DNA from: Pardosa pseudoannulata
Lineage: Eukaryota; Arthropoda; Arachnida; Araneae; Lycosidae
Length of the DNA: 64,000 nucleotides
Direction of reading: 5' to 3'
Assembly: GCA_032207245.1 (NCBI GenBank)
Contig: CM063501.1
Span: forward strand, 83,708,731 to 83,772,730
Position 1 is the first letter of the stretch; every line of letters begins with the position of its first letter. The notes beneath the pieces were generated by a model. That model was not told the DNA's origin. It saw only the letters and a list, made by a program, of their open reading frames with translations, and did no database searches. A program made the position numbers and the translations under genes. Below are positions 1-63,960 of the stretch, piece by piece.

Positions 1-714
1 CCAACCTAATATTTATAATAGTAAATTTGTCCATTTAAGAAATTGTACTTTAAAATATTTAATTTTTCCTCTTAAAAAGTTTTATTACTTCCAAACATCT
101 CTTTCTACTTTATAGTGGAGGATTATTAATTTTTTACCAAATGTGAATAAAAAAAGATATATTTGTGAAATAATTGAATGACAATAAATAACAAAAAACA
201 GCCTTTCTTTGCTGCAACAGCTGTTGGAAATTAAGAAGTTTTGACACTACACTTGTAAGGTACAGAATTACAACCTTTTATTAGTGAAGACAATTCTCTC
301 CTTTCCTTAAATCATCCCAAACAGAAATCTCTTATAAATAAATCATGAATTCTAAGGAATTAAAAAAATATCAAGGTAAATTATTATAATGATATTATTT
401 CTAGCCCCACTTACTCTATATCTGCACCTAATATTTTCTTTAAAGTTAAAACTAATTGAATTAATATTGGTTAAAGTTGACATTCCAGATATTTTGAAGG
501 TATATATTCTAAAGCAAATTAAAATGTTAAATTTATTTTTAATTGTAAAACAGCACTATATGAAAATACATTTAGAGGTGAGGAAAAAAATACTATTAAA
601 ATTAAACTAAAATATATTTTATAATTTTTTATCCAATTATCTCATTTAAGAAGTTTTGATCTTTTGGTTCCTTGGAGAACTTAAATGGGTTCCACTGTAT
701 TTGTGTATAGATGC

Positions 715-785
<71 letters not shown>

Positions 786-1822
786 CTTTATACAGCAAAC
801 ATTTTACCCCAGGGGATGATACCATAAACAAGTATTACTAGGCATATCTGGGTTGAATGGCAAATGGTCATTTAACTAAAGTGTGGGGGTTGCAATTCCC
901 CCACACCACTTCAAGTATACCGATTCCTATTACAAATTGTTCTAATTCTCTACCTTTATACCTTTACTTATTTCCATTTTAATTAATATGTGACTAACCG
1001 TAGCTGTCACAACATCAACACCCATGGAATATAGTTGTGTCCATTGGGAACCCGCTATGAAACAGGCGGAAAGTGGCATGCAGAGGCACCAACAGCTTCG
1101 GCTAACTTCATTTATTCCTGTTTCACATGATTACAATGAAATCACGCAACGAACAACTTGAACAACCAAACAACAACCAGAACCACAACGAACAGCAACT
1201 GAACAATCCTTCTAATCTTGGAGCTCACCTATTTAAAACATTTCAAAACTGGAATCGATGTCATGATTGACATCAAGAGCCACAGCCAATCATGTCACAT
1301 AGACAGTTCTTGCGAATTCTGAAAACCCATCCCACTGACAGAGTGTCATGTGCAAATTCCAAAACCAGAAAAACGCTGCATTTTAAAAGAACTGACATAT
1401 AGAATTTTGAACCAAAACCGAAATATTTTAAGCAATATGCCCCATTATTACAAATATATATATATAATTTTAGAAATAAGACTTTAATAAGGCTTTTGCT
1501 TCTGAATATATATATAAATGCATGCACAACATTAAAAAATTCATCCTATTCCCCATACTCTTAAAGGCAAACCAGAAATGCCTAGTAATACTTGTTTATA
1601 AATATATGTGTGTGTGAATAAATATAAATAGTAAACAACATTTTATTACAGGTGAACAATGTCATAAATTACTATAACCAGTCCCAAGGTCTTTCTGCAT
1701 TATTAAAATATCCTTATATCCTAAAATATCATAAAGTGGATGGATTTCAGTTGAAATCAGAGCTTATTGATAAAAAGAAATAAATGTAAACAGCAATAGT
1801 ATATAATGAATTTAAAATATAC
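1..1822. other. laminin intron, 3' part not in view
   Basis: Intron downstream of the last visible laminin exon; it runs off the left edge. I find no laminin exon in it on the minus strand. It holds a long TA microsatellite (720-783) and a block at about 1000-1240 of more balanced base composition than its surroundings that looks transposon-derived but that I cannot classify. The rest is AT-rich and featureless. Confidence 0.6.
720..783. repeat. (TA)n microsatellite
   Basis: About 32 uninterrupted TA units. An open frame crossing it is only the repeat read as Tyr-Ile. Confidence 0.95.
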
Positions 1823-54183
<52,361 letters not shown>

Positions 54184-55236
54184 CTGAAATACAAAAAAAA
54201 AAGCAATATTTATATATAACAATCAAATATTATTATTATTGTATTAGTTACAACTACTATATAGCATATAATTATGATACTAATTTCTTTTTTCTGAGGG
54301 AAATACGAAACATGATAATGAAATATAAAATAGATTAAAGAGTTTACAAAAATATAAAAAACTGATGAGATCAACATGTAACAAGAGTATTAAAATACCA
54401 ATAAATTTGTAACTTGCTTTGTTATTTCAACTGAAATTTCAAATTTTCAATTTTAAAGAAATGTTATAAAATACTTAAAATATATAAAATTTGAAATTTA
54501 TATGATTACATGCTTCTAAAAAGTTTATAATAAGGCAAACTCATCTATGAGAATTCAAGACTATTGCAAAATATTGTACTAAACATTTTACAGTTACTTC
54601 TTCACCAAAATGTGATTTAAAATACCCATGTCCAAAAGCATAAGTATTTAATTTTCTCCCATACTTAAATTGTGTCTACTATATATCAAATCAGTTATGC
54701 AGTCAATTAATTTTGATACCTTGCTCAAAATTGTTTTCCCATAAAATATATGTGTGTGTGTGTGTGTGTTTAATATTTCTATATTGTATATTAAATTATA
54801 ATACTAATTATATATGTGTATGTGAGTTTACATGTGCAATATTTCAATAAATTTAAATTATAATATTAATAATTTACTCTTTCATATATTTTTGACTATT
54901 TGAAATTAAAATTCTACTTCTCAGATTCTTTCTGGATTATTAAAAAAATAAAATAACTACAATTATATATTAGAAAATAAGTACATGCTCAGAAAATGTA
55001 AGTTCATGATAATTCATCTAAGACGGTACAATGGATTTTTATCTAAAGATAAACTGTTACAGAACTTTGATTCCTTCTTTTTGTATTCTAAGTAAAAGAA
55101 ACAGGAAAAAAAAGGACTCAGTTTTACTGTAAATAATCTTTTATTCATCAAAAACTTCTACAACATAAGATGAACAAGCTGTTGAATTGAAACAACTGGG
55201 TATCACAGTTCAAAACATTTTCAAGGAAATTCATAT

Positions 55237-55412
55237 ATCAGTGAAGAATTAAACATTAATTAAATAAAAATATACATCTTTTTTATTTATTTTATTAAAA
55301 TATTAAATTATAGTTAAATGCATAGTCAGTAGTGTAGTGATGAGAAGGGGTTAAAGGGGAGTCTTTTTTTTTTGCCTTGGGTACCACTTACTCAAAGGTC
55401 CCTATCTTATCC

Positions 55413-55469
<57 letters not shown>

Positions 55470-55795
55470 TGGGGGGGGGGGGGGGAGGGAGTGGGCACCT
55501 AAAAGTTGTGCCATAGGTGCCAGTTATATTTGCTATACCATTCAGTGAAAAATTAGACATTAATTAAATAAAAATTACATCTTTTTATTTACTTTATTAA
55601 AATATTAAATTTATTTAAATGCATAGTCAGTAGTGTAGTGATGAGAGGGGATATTTTTTTGCCTCGAGTACCACTTACTCAAAGGTCCCTATTTTGTGTC
55701 TAAATAGTTTATATATATATTTTTTTGGGGGGGGAGGGGGGGAGCGGCACCTAAAAGTTGTGCCATAGGTGCCAGTTGTACTCGCTACACCATTG
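55237..55795. repeat. tandem duplication carrying a short hAT-like element
   Basis: Two head-to-tail units (about 55237-55541 and 55542-55795). Both contain ACATTAATTAAATAAAAAT, AAATGCATAGTCAGTAGTGT, ACCACTTACTCAAAGGTCCC and GCACCTAAAAGTTGTGCCAT. Inside each, CAGTAGTGTAGTGA and an inverted TCGCTACACCATTG form hAT-like ends (55628-55795 in unit 2). Unit 1 is longer because of a TA/T/G simple-repeat expansion at 55421-55486. Confidence 0.8.
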
Positions 55796-56769
55796 TGCTT
55801 CAGAACAAGTTTTGCTTACACAATAACTTGAACTGTTACAATATTAATATAGAGTTTATGAACAAAATTTTGTAAAAATACTTTCATAGTAACAATATCT
55901 GAAATACATTTTTTTTTATTTAAACATAGCAACTTTATATAAATTTGTCTCTACAGAACAAAGTACAGACATTTAGCAGATTTCATATTCATAACTGAAT
56001 AAGTTATTAAAAAGCCATGAGCTTGTTGTTACTCTCTGAAGTCAAAAAATAGTGAAAAAATTAGAGAGTAGTCTTCAATTAAAAAATTATTTTAATAGTT
56101 ATAAGATATTTATACATTTTTTCTACAATGTGAATAAAAATTTCTCCAATTATGATTTAATGGTTTGATTATTCATGAATAGAAGAAATAAATGCAGTTC
56201 AATGAAGAATACAGTAAGTTACATCATTTTTGTATTCAGTATGTAAATTGATAAATATCTTTTTTTAAAAAAGGCACACATTCATATTTTAAGCATTTTG
56301 TAACAGGCAATAACACTAGAAGTTACTTGGAAATTGTTAGTCAGCTATCTTAATTTTTGTAATATATATCAAACTAGCAGCACTTCACAATACATGCTCA
56401 GTGAATTGGAAGAAAAAAAATATAGTACACAGTTCAGAAATAGTGGTAGCAAAATGGCAGTCAAAAAGCCCAAAAATGTTATTACATCAACGTATGACTA
56501 GTCATAAAATAACCAATTCACTGAAGAATAAGAACACTTTTTTAGGGATAAATAAATAAATATATATGTGTGTATGTGCGTGTAACGAATGAAAATATTC
56601 CTTCCCAATTACACAGAAAATTATCCCTTAATTAAATGACTTCCTGAGTTTACTAAGTAAAAAGAACTTCTAATCAATTTACAGTCATGAAACCATCAGA
56701 AGAACAAGTCCAGCATTTGGGAACCTTACATTAATTGAGGATAGAAAAGAATCAATTTAATCAACCATC

Positions 56770-56995
56770 TGTGCAGTGGAACAGCTCTGCATAGAATGCC
56801 TAAGCATAATATATCTTTCAATTTATTAAGCATACATCTTTCAATGATACAAAACCCAAGAGTGTGCGAATCACTTGATTTTGTTCCCCAGACAGTAAAG
56901 ATGGATCAGCACATTTTGAGAGGCAAGAGTGAACCTTTTTCATTTAAGCTAGCTCCAAACTACACAGGTTTTGGATTTAATTTCTTTATAGAAGC
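56770..56995. repeat. interspersed repeat, uninterrupted copy
   Basis: Related to 63230-63960: shares GAACAGCTCTGCATAGAATG, AAGAGTGAACCTTTTTCATT and CTACACAGG with substitutions. Lacks the insertion found in the other copy. Confidence 0.6.
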
Positions 56996-57767
56996 AATAC
57001 CATTTTGATGGGACAGCTAAAAAATGTGGTCAGTGGACAGAAAATCAATATTTATTTCAGCTTTAGTTTGAAAAAGAATTAAGTCAAAGAAAGAATATCC
57101 TTTATCTGATGCTTTACAGCCAGAAAATGAGAAAACAAAGAAAAAGGAATTTTAGATAGTTATTAGAGGCAATAATATTGATATATTACATGTATGTAAA
57201 TCACATTGAATTACTCTTTTGTATGTTAACTCACAATTCATACATACATATCAAAGAACTTAATCTTCATAAGATTTTTTGAATGAAAATCATCAATGGG
57301 TCTGAATTAATGAAAACGTTGGTCTGATTAATAATAAGCTAAAATAATTACTCCAATATAGTGTTAGTTCTATCTCCATAAAAAATGAACAATTACAATC
57401 ATATTGCAAATGTATGTAACACAATAGTACATACAGAAAAGTTGTTTACATAAAGAATTAACTTTATATTTGACTAAAATTTGAAAAGTACACAATTACT
57501 TTTTTAAAACAAAATATTCCATTCATAATAACCAAAGCAAATAACTAGAAAAAAAATTAATAGTTTCAAATCAACTACTTGAAATACAAATGACTCGCTA
57601 AGTTAGTGGGAAGGTTCGCTTAATTCATATGCAATGAAATACAATCAATTTTCAAAGCTCAGAAAATAAAATACATGATCACTTATAAATTAGGTACATA
57701 TATTAAGTACACAGAATCATATTAAAAATTCCTTATATTATTACGGAGACAAAGCATGAATAAACTC

Positions 57768-58511
57768 TTAAGTACTTATAACAAGCATTTCTTTTATAGA
57801 GGTACTGTATGCTACATCAGCAGGGCTCAAGCCATCTGAATCAAAAACATTAATTTTTGCTCCAGCTTTAAGCATTATATTTAAAACATCTCCATGACCG
57901 CAGGAAGATGCATAGTGTAACGGCGTTTGTCCGTCGTTATCTTGACTATTTATATCAACTCCGCTTGTTATTAATAAATTAACAATATCAGAATGACCTC
58001 TATCACAAGCCCAATGAAGAAGGGATAACCCATCATCATCTACAGCAGATTTTAATGAACTATCAGACGACACCATACGTTTTACTTTTTCAATGTTTCC
58101 TTCTTTTACGTAATCGAAAACAGTTTTTAATTCATCTGTTAGCACGGGATCTGTGTTTAAACAAGAGCTGTTCACTGGTCCAAAATGTTTCTTCTCTTGC
58201 ACATCTTTTGATTTTGATGCATCCCAGTCCGGAGTCACTTGAGAAATTTTGTTGATATACTGTTGCATTGCATCTTCCTTCGACATGTTACCTAAAGAAT
58301 TCCATGCATTCCATTTACTGCGATTTCTGAACTTTAAAATACCCGGCATAGGTTCATTACATGGCCCAATTAGAGCTTGTTTATATCGGCCATACAAATA
58401 TAATAAATCTTCCTCCTTCATAACAGATGCATTAAAAGTTACGAAATCTGTAGCTCTCTTAAATGTTTCTTGTAAAGCATCATCATCTGGGGGAAACTCG
58501 CTATCATCCAT
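57768..58511 (-). CDS. ACBD6: acyl-CoA-binding domain-containing protein 6, intronless
   Basis: 247 codons from the ATG at 58511-58509 (an upstream in-frame GTG is not a credible start; a stop lies 10 codons upstream of the ATG). Residues about 12-95 are an acyl-CoA-binding domain with LLYLYGRYKQALIGPCNEPM and KWNAWNSLGNMSKEDAMQQY, including the conserved YxxYKQ, K/RW.AW and S.E.AM..YI ligand-pocket motifs. After a linker, residues about 130-245 hold ankyrin repeats: DDDGLSLLHWACDRGHSDIV, DNDGQTPLHYASSCGHGDVL and DSDGLSPADVA. Two-part layout and length match vertebrate ACBD6 (282 residues), a cytosolic long-chain acyl-CoA binder linked to lipid modification of proteins. The vertebrate gene has several introns; this copy has none. 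Same strand as laminin and 3.6 kb upstream of its first visible exon. Intact frame; a functional gene or recent retrocopy. Confidence 0.94.
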   Translation of the reverse strand: MDDSEFPPDDDALQETFKRATDFVTFNASVMKEEDLLYLYGRYKQALIGPCNEPMPGILKFRNRSKWNAWNSLGNMSKEDAMQQYINKISQVTPDWDASKSKDVQEKKHFGPVNSSCLNTDPVLTDELKTVFDYVKEGNIEKVKRMVSSDSSLKSAVDDDGLSLLHWACDRGHSDIVNLLITSGVDINSQDNDGQTPLHYASSCGHGDVLNIMLKAGAKINVFDSDGLSPADVAYSTSIKEMLVIST

Positions 58512-58523
58512 TCCTTCAGCCAC

Positions 58524-58680
58524 GATTGAAGAGTTATATCAAAATTAATCTACTAACCAAACTTTCAGAACCACTTCAGTCACACTATCTTCTACAATGT
58601 AGATTAAAATCTTTCACGTCTGCTCGCTTCACACCGGTTAGTGGTGCCATCTACCGACTGTAACCGATGTTAAAACTTTT
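58524..58680 (-). promoter_or_regulatory. probable ACBD6 promoter and 5' UTR
   Basis: Least AT-rich stretch in the neighbourhood, directly upstream of the ATG, with GTCGGTAGATGGCACCAC, GGTGTGAAGCGAGC and no TATA box near. Position and composition only; no start site can be fixed. TGATATAACTCTTCAATCG is the immediate leader. Confidence 0.35.
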
Positions 58681-59300
58681 TCAATATATATGGGGGAAAA
58701 AAATCTCTCATAATTTTATACGTTCCAGACAAAAATTTCATGTTTAGAGAATTATTAACTTCACTGAAAAGTTGAATATTTCTGCTAGAACTCAATATAA
58801 AAAAATGACATACAACTCGTATTTACATTTCTTGAACCACAAAATGCCTTCGCAGTTAGATGAGGGTTTAAAAATATAATTTTTTTATACGCAAATATCA
58901 CATCCTCTTCTTTTTTTAATCTCCCCATTTTTGATAACACAATATGAGGTCTATTGAAATCTGATGTAAAAAAATTGAAGATTATAAATGGCATATAGCT
59001 TACTAATACTTATTGTCAAAGTTACTACTTGACTACTAATTCTGTTTCGATTTCGCTTAAAACTTGCAGAAGCAAAACTTTCAGTACCTATGCTATCTAT
59101 TCAGTGAACAAATCTATGTTACAAATAATTTTTGTTTAGTCTGTTTATGCGCACATTTACAAATAAAAAATTTTCCTATTCGAAAGGAATTCTTCAGAAG
59201 TTGCTTAAATTACTAATTTTTCCACAGCAAAAATTTGCGTTAAAAACGTAAAAGTAAATAAAAAATCGGGAAAATTTATTGATATCTCAGTTCCCGTAAG

Positions 59301-59302
<2 letters not shown>

Positions 59303-59374
<72 letters not shown>
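59303..59374. repeat. (TA)n microsatellite
   Basis: About 36 TA units followed by a short CA run. Confidence 0.95.
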
Positions 59375-59376
<2 letters not shown>

Positions 59377-60416
59377 AACAGTCACACACACATGTATACA
59401 CGTATATGTTTAAGGTGTATTGGAATACTTTTTTTATGACCAAAATTTATTTTGTTAATTTATACATATATAAAGAGCATTTAATAGTATTCTCCACTTT
59501 AAAATTAAACAGCAAATAATTAAAACAAGCGCAAATTGAATTTCTCAAGAAATAAACTTTATTGCTACCACAAACGCACAATTTTTCAGTAAATAAAAAG
59601 GTATTGTCTAAGTTTTAGAATTCGCATTCTTAAAATTATCGATATAAAAATATACTAAAGTAAAACGAAATGATGTTTTCACTGTTAGATTTTTTTACAT
59701 TTCAGTTATAAAACAAATGACTTATAAGCTGCTGTTAATAATAATAAAATTATTTAATAAAAGAAGAAGGAGAAGAATAATTCAGAAATGAAAACAATAT
59801 TCGATGAAACTATACAGTTTCTATGGAAACGAAAAAAGTTAAGTGACTTTTCGTTGCCATGTATCAATATTTAAATGTTCTTAAAGTTTATTTTGTTTTA
59901 GCATAAGTTAAAAAAATGGAATTTTAAGCAATATTCCAGAAATAACAATTTCGAAATTATTGAAGTTATATATATAGTTATGTACTTAACAATAATTTGT
60001 ATTTTTATTTACGAATTCTGGTGTTATCATTAAGGGCTTTTAGTGTCCCTTTTCGTCAAATAAGTGAAAAAGAGATCAATTCTGACAACAGAGGAGTAAA
60101 AGTGATAAAATGTAAAAGAAAACGTGAGTAAATGTTACAAAAATGACTCGCTAACAAGCCTGATACTAAGATATTTCTGTATAATTTTGATGTCTGATTT
60201 TAGTTATCTATATTCGAAAATATTTAACGATAGGAATATTTTCAAGAAACAAAAGATATACACAAAATTTTGGGGAAAATTATCGAAATGTACTTGCTAA
60301 GTATCTTCTAATGTATATAATTATTCATTCGTTTTATGTAATTTACCGATTTAATAATTTGAAATGCTCATCTGTAGTTTTTACGTTCAGTTTCACTTTC
60401 AAAAATGTGATTTCAG

Positions 60417-60475
60417 ATTATGACACAAAGTGAATACGTCGAAAACGGTGGCCAAGATCTACCAGGAGGGAGGTG
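60417..60475 (+). CDS. candidate first coding exon of an unidentified gene
   Basis: Acceptor GATTTCAG, then ATTATG and the peptide MTQSEYVENGGQDLPGGR, then donor GTAAAT two bases into a codon. Upstream, AAAAC|GTGAGT at 60123/60124 could be the donor of a 5' UTR exon. Codon use is less AT-biased than the surroundings. I do not recognise the peptide and see no continuing exon, so this is a guess from splice-like borders. If real, it would be divergently oriented to ACBD6. Confidence 0.3.
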
Positions 60476-60572
60476 GTAAATATCTAAATCCTACCCTGAT
60501 ATTATATTATTTTTAAAAATGTTTATTTGTTAATTAGATATGTTTGTATAAATTGTTCTATAGAACGATTAT

Positions 60573-60622
60573 AATACATATGTATTATAATACATATGTA
60601 TTATAATACATATGTATTATAT
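60573..60622. repeat. palindromic 18-bp tandem repeat
   Basis: Three copies of a unit centred on ATACATATGTATTATA; each unit is itself palindromic, so the array can form hairpins on either strand. Confidence 0.85.
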
Positions 60623-61600
60623 ATTTGTATAAATTTTTATAGTAATAATGATTATGATACATAATAATATTCTGCAACTTATGAAAATATTCGTACATCA
60701 ATTCAATCGTTATATTATAACAAAATTTTAAATTTTGATCTTGATTAAGTCAAACCCATCGAGAAATTATTTACTGGTTACGGCTTTCATGGCGGTCCCC
60801 GGTAAAGTTGGAGCTTACTTAGACCCTCATCTTTCTAATAATTCTATGGTTGAAGGAGTAAAATGTATAAATTAACATGAAGCATCCTTTATTTAAATTG
60901 TGATATAGATAATTAAAACAAGCAAAAAAACCTATATTGCAAGTAATTATTTTCTACTGATTTATGAATTATTCTTATATATTATATTTATTTTTTTAGT
61001 TGTATGTATTTTTATTATATATAAAGAAATAATTAATTCATTTAGACATCTAACTTGAACTATTTAATTTGCTTGTATCAAATATTATATTTAAATATAT
61101 TTAAATTTCAAAAATCCTATTTAAATGAAAATAAATCTGATTTAAATAAAAAAAATTCGATTTATTTTATTTTTTTTTAAATCATGATTTTTATCAACTG
61201 CAAAATTTGCTTTTTGCAGCTCAGAACACAAAAAAAAACTCACTTTTTTGAAGGAGAAGAATAAAGACAATTTCCAAAAAAAAAAGGGGGGGGGAGTAAT
61301 ATGTTCTTGAAATTTAAATGTTTCATACACAAACGTAAGGACCATTAAAGAAGGAAGGTAAATGACTATTAAAAATGCTTCTATTCAGATTTGATTTTTC
61401 TAATCAAATAATCTCGAATTGAGATATTGAGTACTGAAACTTAAAATAAAGAAAAAATTTAAAATAAATCATAGTACAAATAGTTGACTAATTAAAAAAT
61501 ATAAAAAGGTGAGAAAAATACTACAATTTAGTAGCAAAAATAAAGTACATAAAGCTGATTTATTTAAAATAAATTTAAAAACAAAAAGTGCGAAACATAC

Positions 61601-61835
61601 TGACATCCGGCTGAAACTCTGGCCAGATATCCGGTACCCAGCCAAATTGACATCATTTGCATACCTAATACAGACACACCTAAGTAAAGAAAAATGTGCC
61701 ATTCAGCCATTGGAGAAATCGGGACGACAGCTGAACACCATCCGCCCAGACCAAGTAAAAATAGTCCAGTGAGGATATGAGCTGTAATCCAATGTGCGTT
61801 TATGCCAGCTATTCTTGTAAAGTCAAAATTGCGTA
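61601..61835 (-). CDS. possible exon of an unidentified membrane protein
   Basis: Minus-strand open stretch with non-repetitive, balanced codon use: VRNFDFTRIAGINAHWITAH, GLFLLGLGGWCSAVVPISPM and WHIFLYLGVSVLGMQMMSIW then LGTGYLARVSA. Two strongly hydrophobic segments look like transmembrane helices joined by a short loop. Possible acceptor TTTTTGCAAG (AG at 61836-61837) and donor TCA|GTATGT at 61600. A transposon-like inverted-repeat element begins about 20 bp upstream of the acceptor. I cannot name the family. It may be a real exon, or a relic whose other exons are elsewhere. Confidence 0.4.
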
Positions 61836-61856
61836 CTTGCAAAAACATGTGGCTAA

Positions 61857-62148
61857 TGTGTCCACACTATGGCCAACTGTTCACCACTTTCTGATGGTTA
61901 CCTTGAACGGTGGTTCACAGGTTGCATCCACACGCTGGGCCACTAAATTAGCCAAACACCTGGATTCGTCCATAGGGTTCACTGCGCAGTCTGGTTGCGC
62001 ATCTGGCTGCGTTTGATCTTTGGAGAAAAACCGCCTCGAAAGCCATTGTCACCAAGGCTATTTTATCGTCTGCCACCATCGACAACGATAAACCCTACCC
62101 CTCAAGACGGTGGTGATGGCTTGTAGTGGACCATAGTGTGAAGGGGTC
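61857..62148. mobile_element. short inverted-repeat element (MITE)
   Basis: Left TGTCCACACTATGGCCAAC and, inverted from the right, CCTTCACACTATGGTCCAC then AAGCCATCACCACC form long imperfect terminal repeats. GC-richer than flanks, no intact frame. Resembles Harbinger-type ends, but that assignment is weak. Confidence 0.55.
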
Positions 62149-63229
62149 TTAAGAAACTGGGACATCGCAATAATTCATAAGGTTCATCTTGAGATCCCTT
62201 CTAAGAGTATTGTCAGGAAACCGAACTAACTATAACTGCAATGTACAGATCCAGCGGAGAAAAACTGTAAACATACGAGTAGTGTTTGTTCACATAGTTT
62301 TTGAAAAGAGGCAGCGAGGACTTGTAAAAAAAAAGGCACTTTTTAGAATGAAAAGGTATGTATTAAATAAAAAGGCATTTTTCCTGTTTTTAACTGATTT
62401 TAGAATTTATATAAATTTGAAAAGGAAAAAAGGGAGCAGGGCACGTCAATGATAAAAAAAAGGGCAAGGCGGGACCTTCACAAACTGAGAAATGTGAACA
62501 CTACATACGAGCATGTCGCTCACCATCACTTCCTAATTGTGCATAGTTATTTCCTTATACCTCTTCTAAATATTAAATGTTGTAATAAATTCTCATTTCT
62601 AGTGAAATTAATTCTATTTCTTATCAAGCATTTAATTGGCAAAAGAGAGATTTTGTCAAAATTTACATTCGCTTATATAGTGCCATGGGATCCAAGCCTA
62701 TTAGAAGATTATGAGCAATCACATGGGAACCCTAAGAATCGAAACTAAGTTAAGTAAAAGAGTTATATAAGATTATTTGAGCAAGGCAGGAATTACTTTG
62801 GTTTTCTTGAAGTCGTCAAATGTTATCACAATTAGTTAGTAATGAATAAGAAAATAGCCTGACTCGTAAGCTACATAATCGGAAATTATGGTAAGATCTG
62901 CATTTCATAAATGGCATCGTGTTCAATTTCTCCTTGATTTGACAGGTACAGAATGAAACTGCAAGTTACTGATTTTGTTCATAGAAAAGTTAAGTCACTG
63001 CTCTACATACATACAGACACAAATGATGTTTCAACAGATACGAAGTAGAGATATAATATCAATATAGGTAACAATATAGGTAAAATTAAAAATCTTACAC
63101 GCAATTAGCCCTTATTGATTAATTTCCCCAGACTTCTTGGGCAAAGGGATGTTTTAATTAACACAATGGCAGTCATAACATAGAAAATATATTGATATTA
63201 AATAAATGTGGAACTTCACCTTTATTTAA
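62149..63229. other. intergenic, nothing recognised
   Basis: Short open frames here show no recognisable domain; no element ends found. Confidence 0.5.
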
Positions 63230-63960
63230 CATCAAAATGCATCGGTCTACTGATCGCCTTTACAGTTCAACAGCTCTATATAGAATGCTCGAAGAATATA
63301 CACATTTGCAGCCGATGTCAGCCACAGCGAGCGAGTCACGTGATTTCGTTTTTAAGACAATTAATCTAGATCAGCAATTCTTAACCTTAAGTTATCGTCA
63401 CCCTACGGAACTAAAATGGGTTCAACGCCCCCCTTTGTAAAAATCCCGTAAATTAAAGTATAAAGAAGGAGACATATTTAATTATAAGAAGCAGAATGTT
63501 TAAGTAATATTTTTCAATAGAGTTACACACCAAATTTTTGTTACTGAAGAGGCTCAAGAAACACTGAAATGAACATTGTTGATTAAATATATTTTTCTGA
63601 ATGACAGCCCAATTTCACAAATGAGAACACAGGGGATGGAAATTACACGTCTTGTACCGCCGAGTAAGTTTCTTTTATTACTGGTAAAAATCGAGTAAAT
63701 AAGGTAGAGTAATTAATTTATTTCAAATTTTTGGAATTCAGTTTGAAAGCCCAAACATGCTTACATCACACCCCCTAAAGCCCCAAACACGGTCACTGCC
63801 CATCAGCATCGTCCCACCGCCCTCCGGGGGACTGTATCGCCCCTATTGAGAATCAATGAACTAGATCAACAATTTTCTGAGACAAGAGGGAACCTTTTTC
63901 GTTTAAGAACGCTAGGAAATACACAGGCAGCAATTTAAGTTATGGAGACCTCTGCTATGG
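63230..63960. repeat. interspersed repeat interrupted by a hAT-like insertion
   Basis: Relative of 56770-56995 (ACAGCTCTATATAGAATGCT, AAGAGGGAACCTTTTTCGTT, TACACAGG shared with changes). The homology is broken between 63374 and 63860 by the inserted element. Confidence 0.6.
63374..63860. mobile_element. hAT-like MITE with exact 8-bp duplication
   Basis: 487 bp flanked by CTAGATCA (63366-63373 and 63861-63868). Ends GCAATTCTTAACC and, inverted, TTGATTCTCAATAGGGGCGA are of the hAT CAG.G.TTCTCAACC kind. No transposase. Its insertion site has an empty relative at about 56890. Confidence 0.75.

Larger units (their letters stand above)
54184..57767. other. sequence between laminin exon 1 seen and ACBD6
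   Basis: Either laminin intron, ACBD6 3' flank, or both. Holds a tandemly duplicated block (55237-55795), a TG run at 54752, and a diverged repeat at about 56770-56995 that has a relative at 63230-63960. No convincing signal-peptide exon found. Confidence 0.5.

Noticed and set aside
656..841. Open frame across the TA microsatellite
   Set aside because: It is Tyr-Ile repeat from (TA)n; the same applies to 7285-7476.
1000..1240. Possible laminin exon in the left-edge intron
   Set aside because: No Cys-rich LE pattern in any minus-strand frame.
58512..58523. GTG start adding MAEG to ACBD6
   Set aside because: GTG is not a credible start in an animal gene; the ATG at 58511 follows within four codons.
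58785..58994. 69-codon minus-strand frame right of ACBD6
   Set aside because: No similarity recognised, no splice borders, no signal peptide that would make it laminin exon 1.
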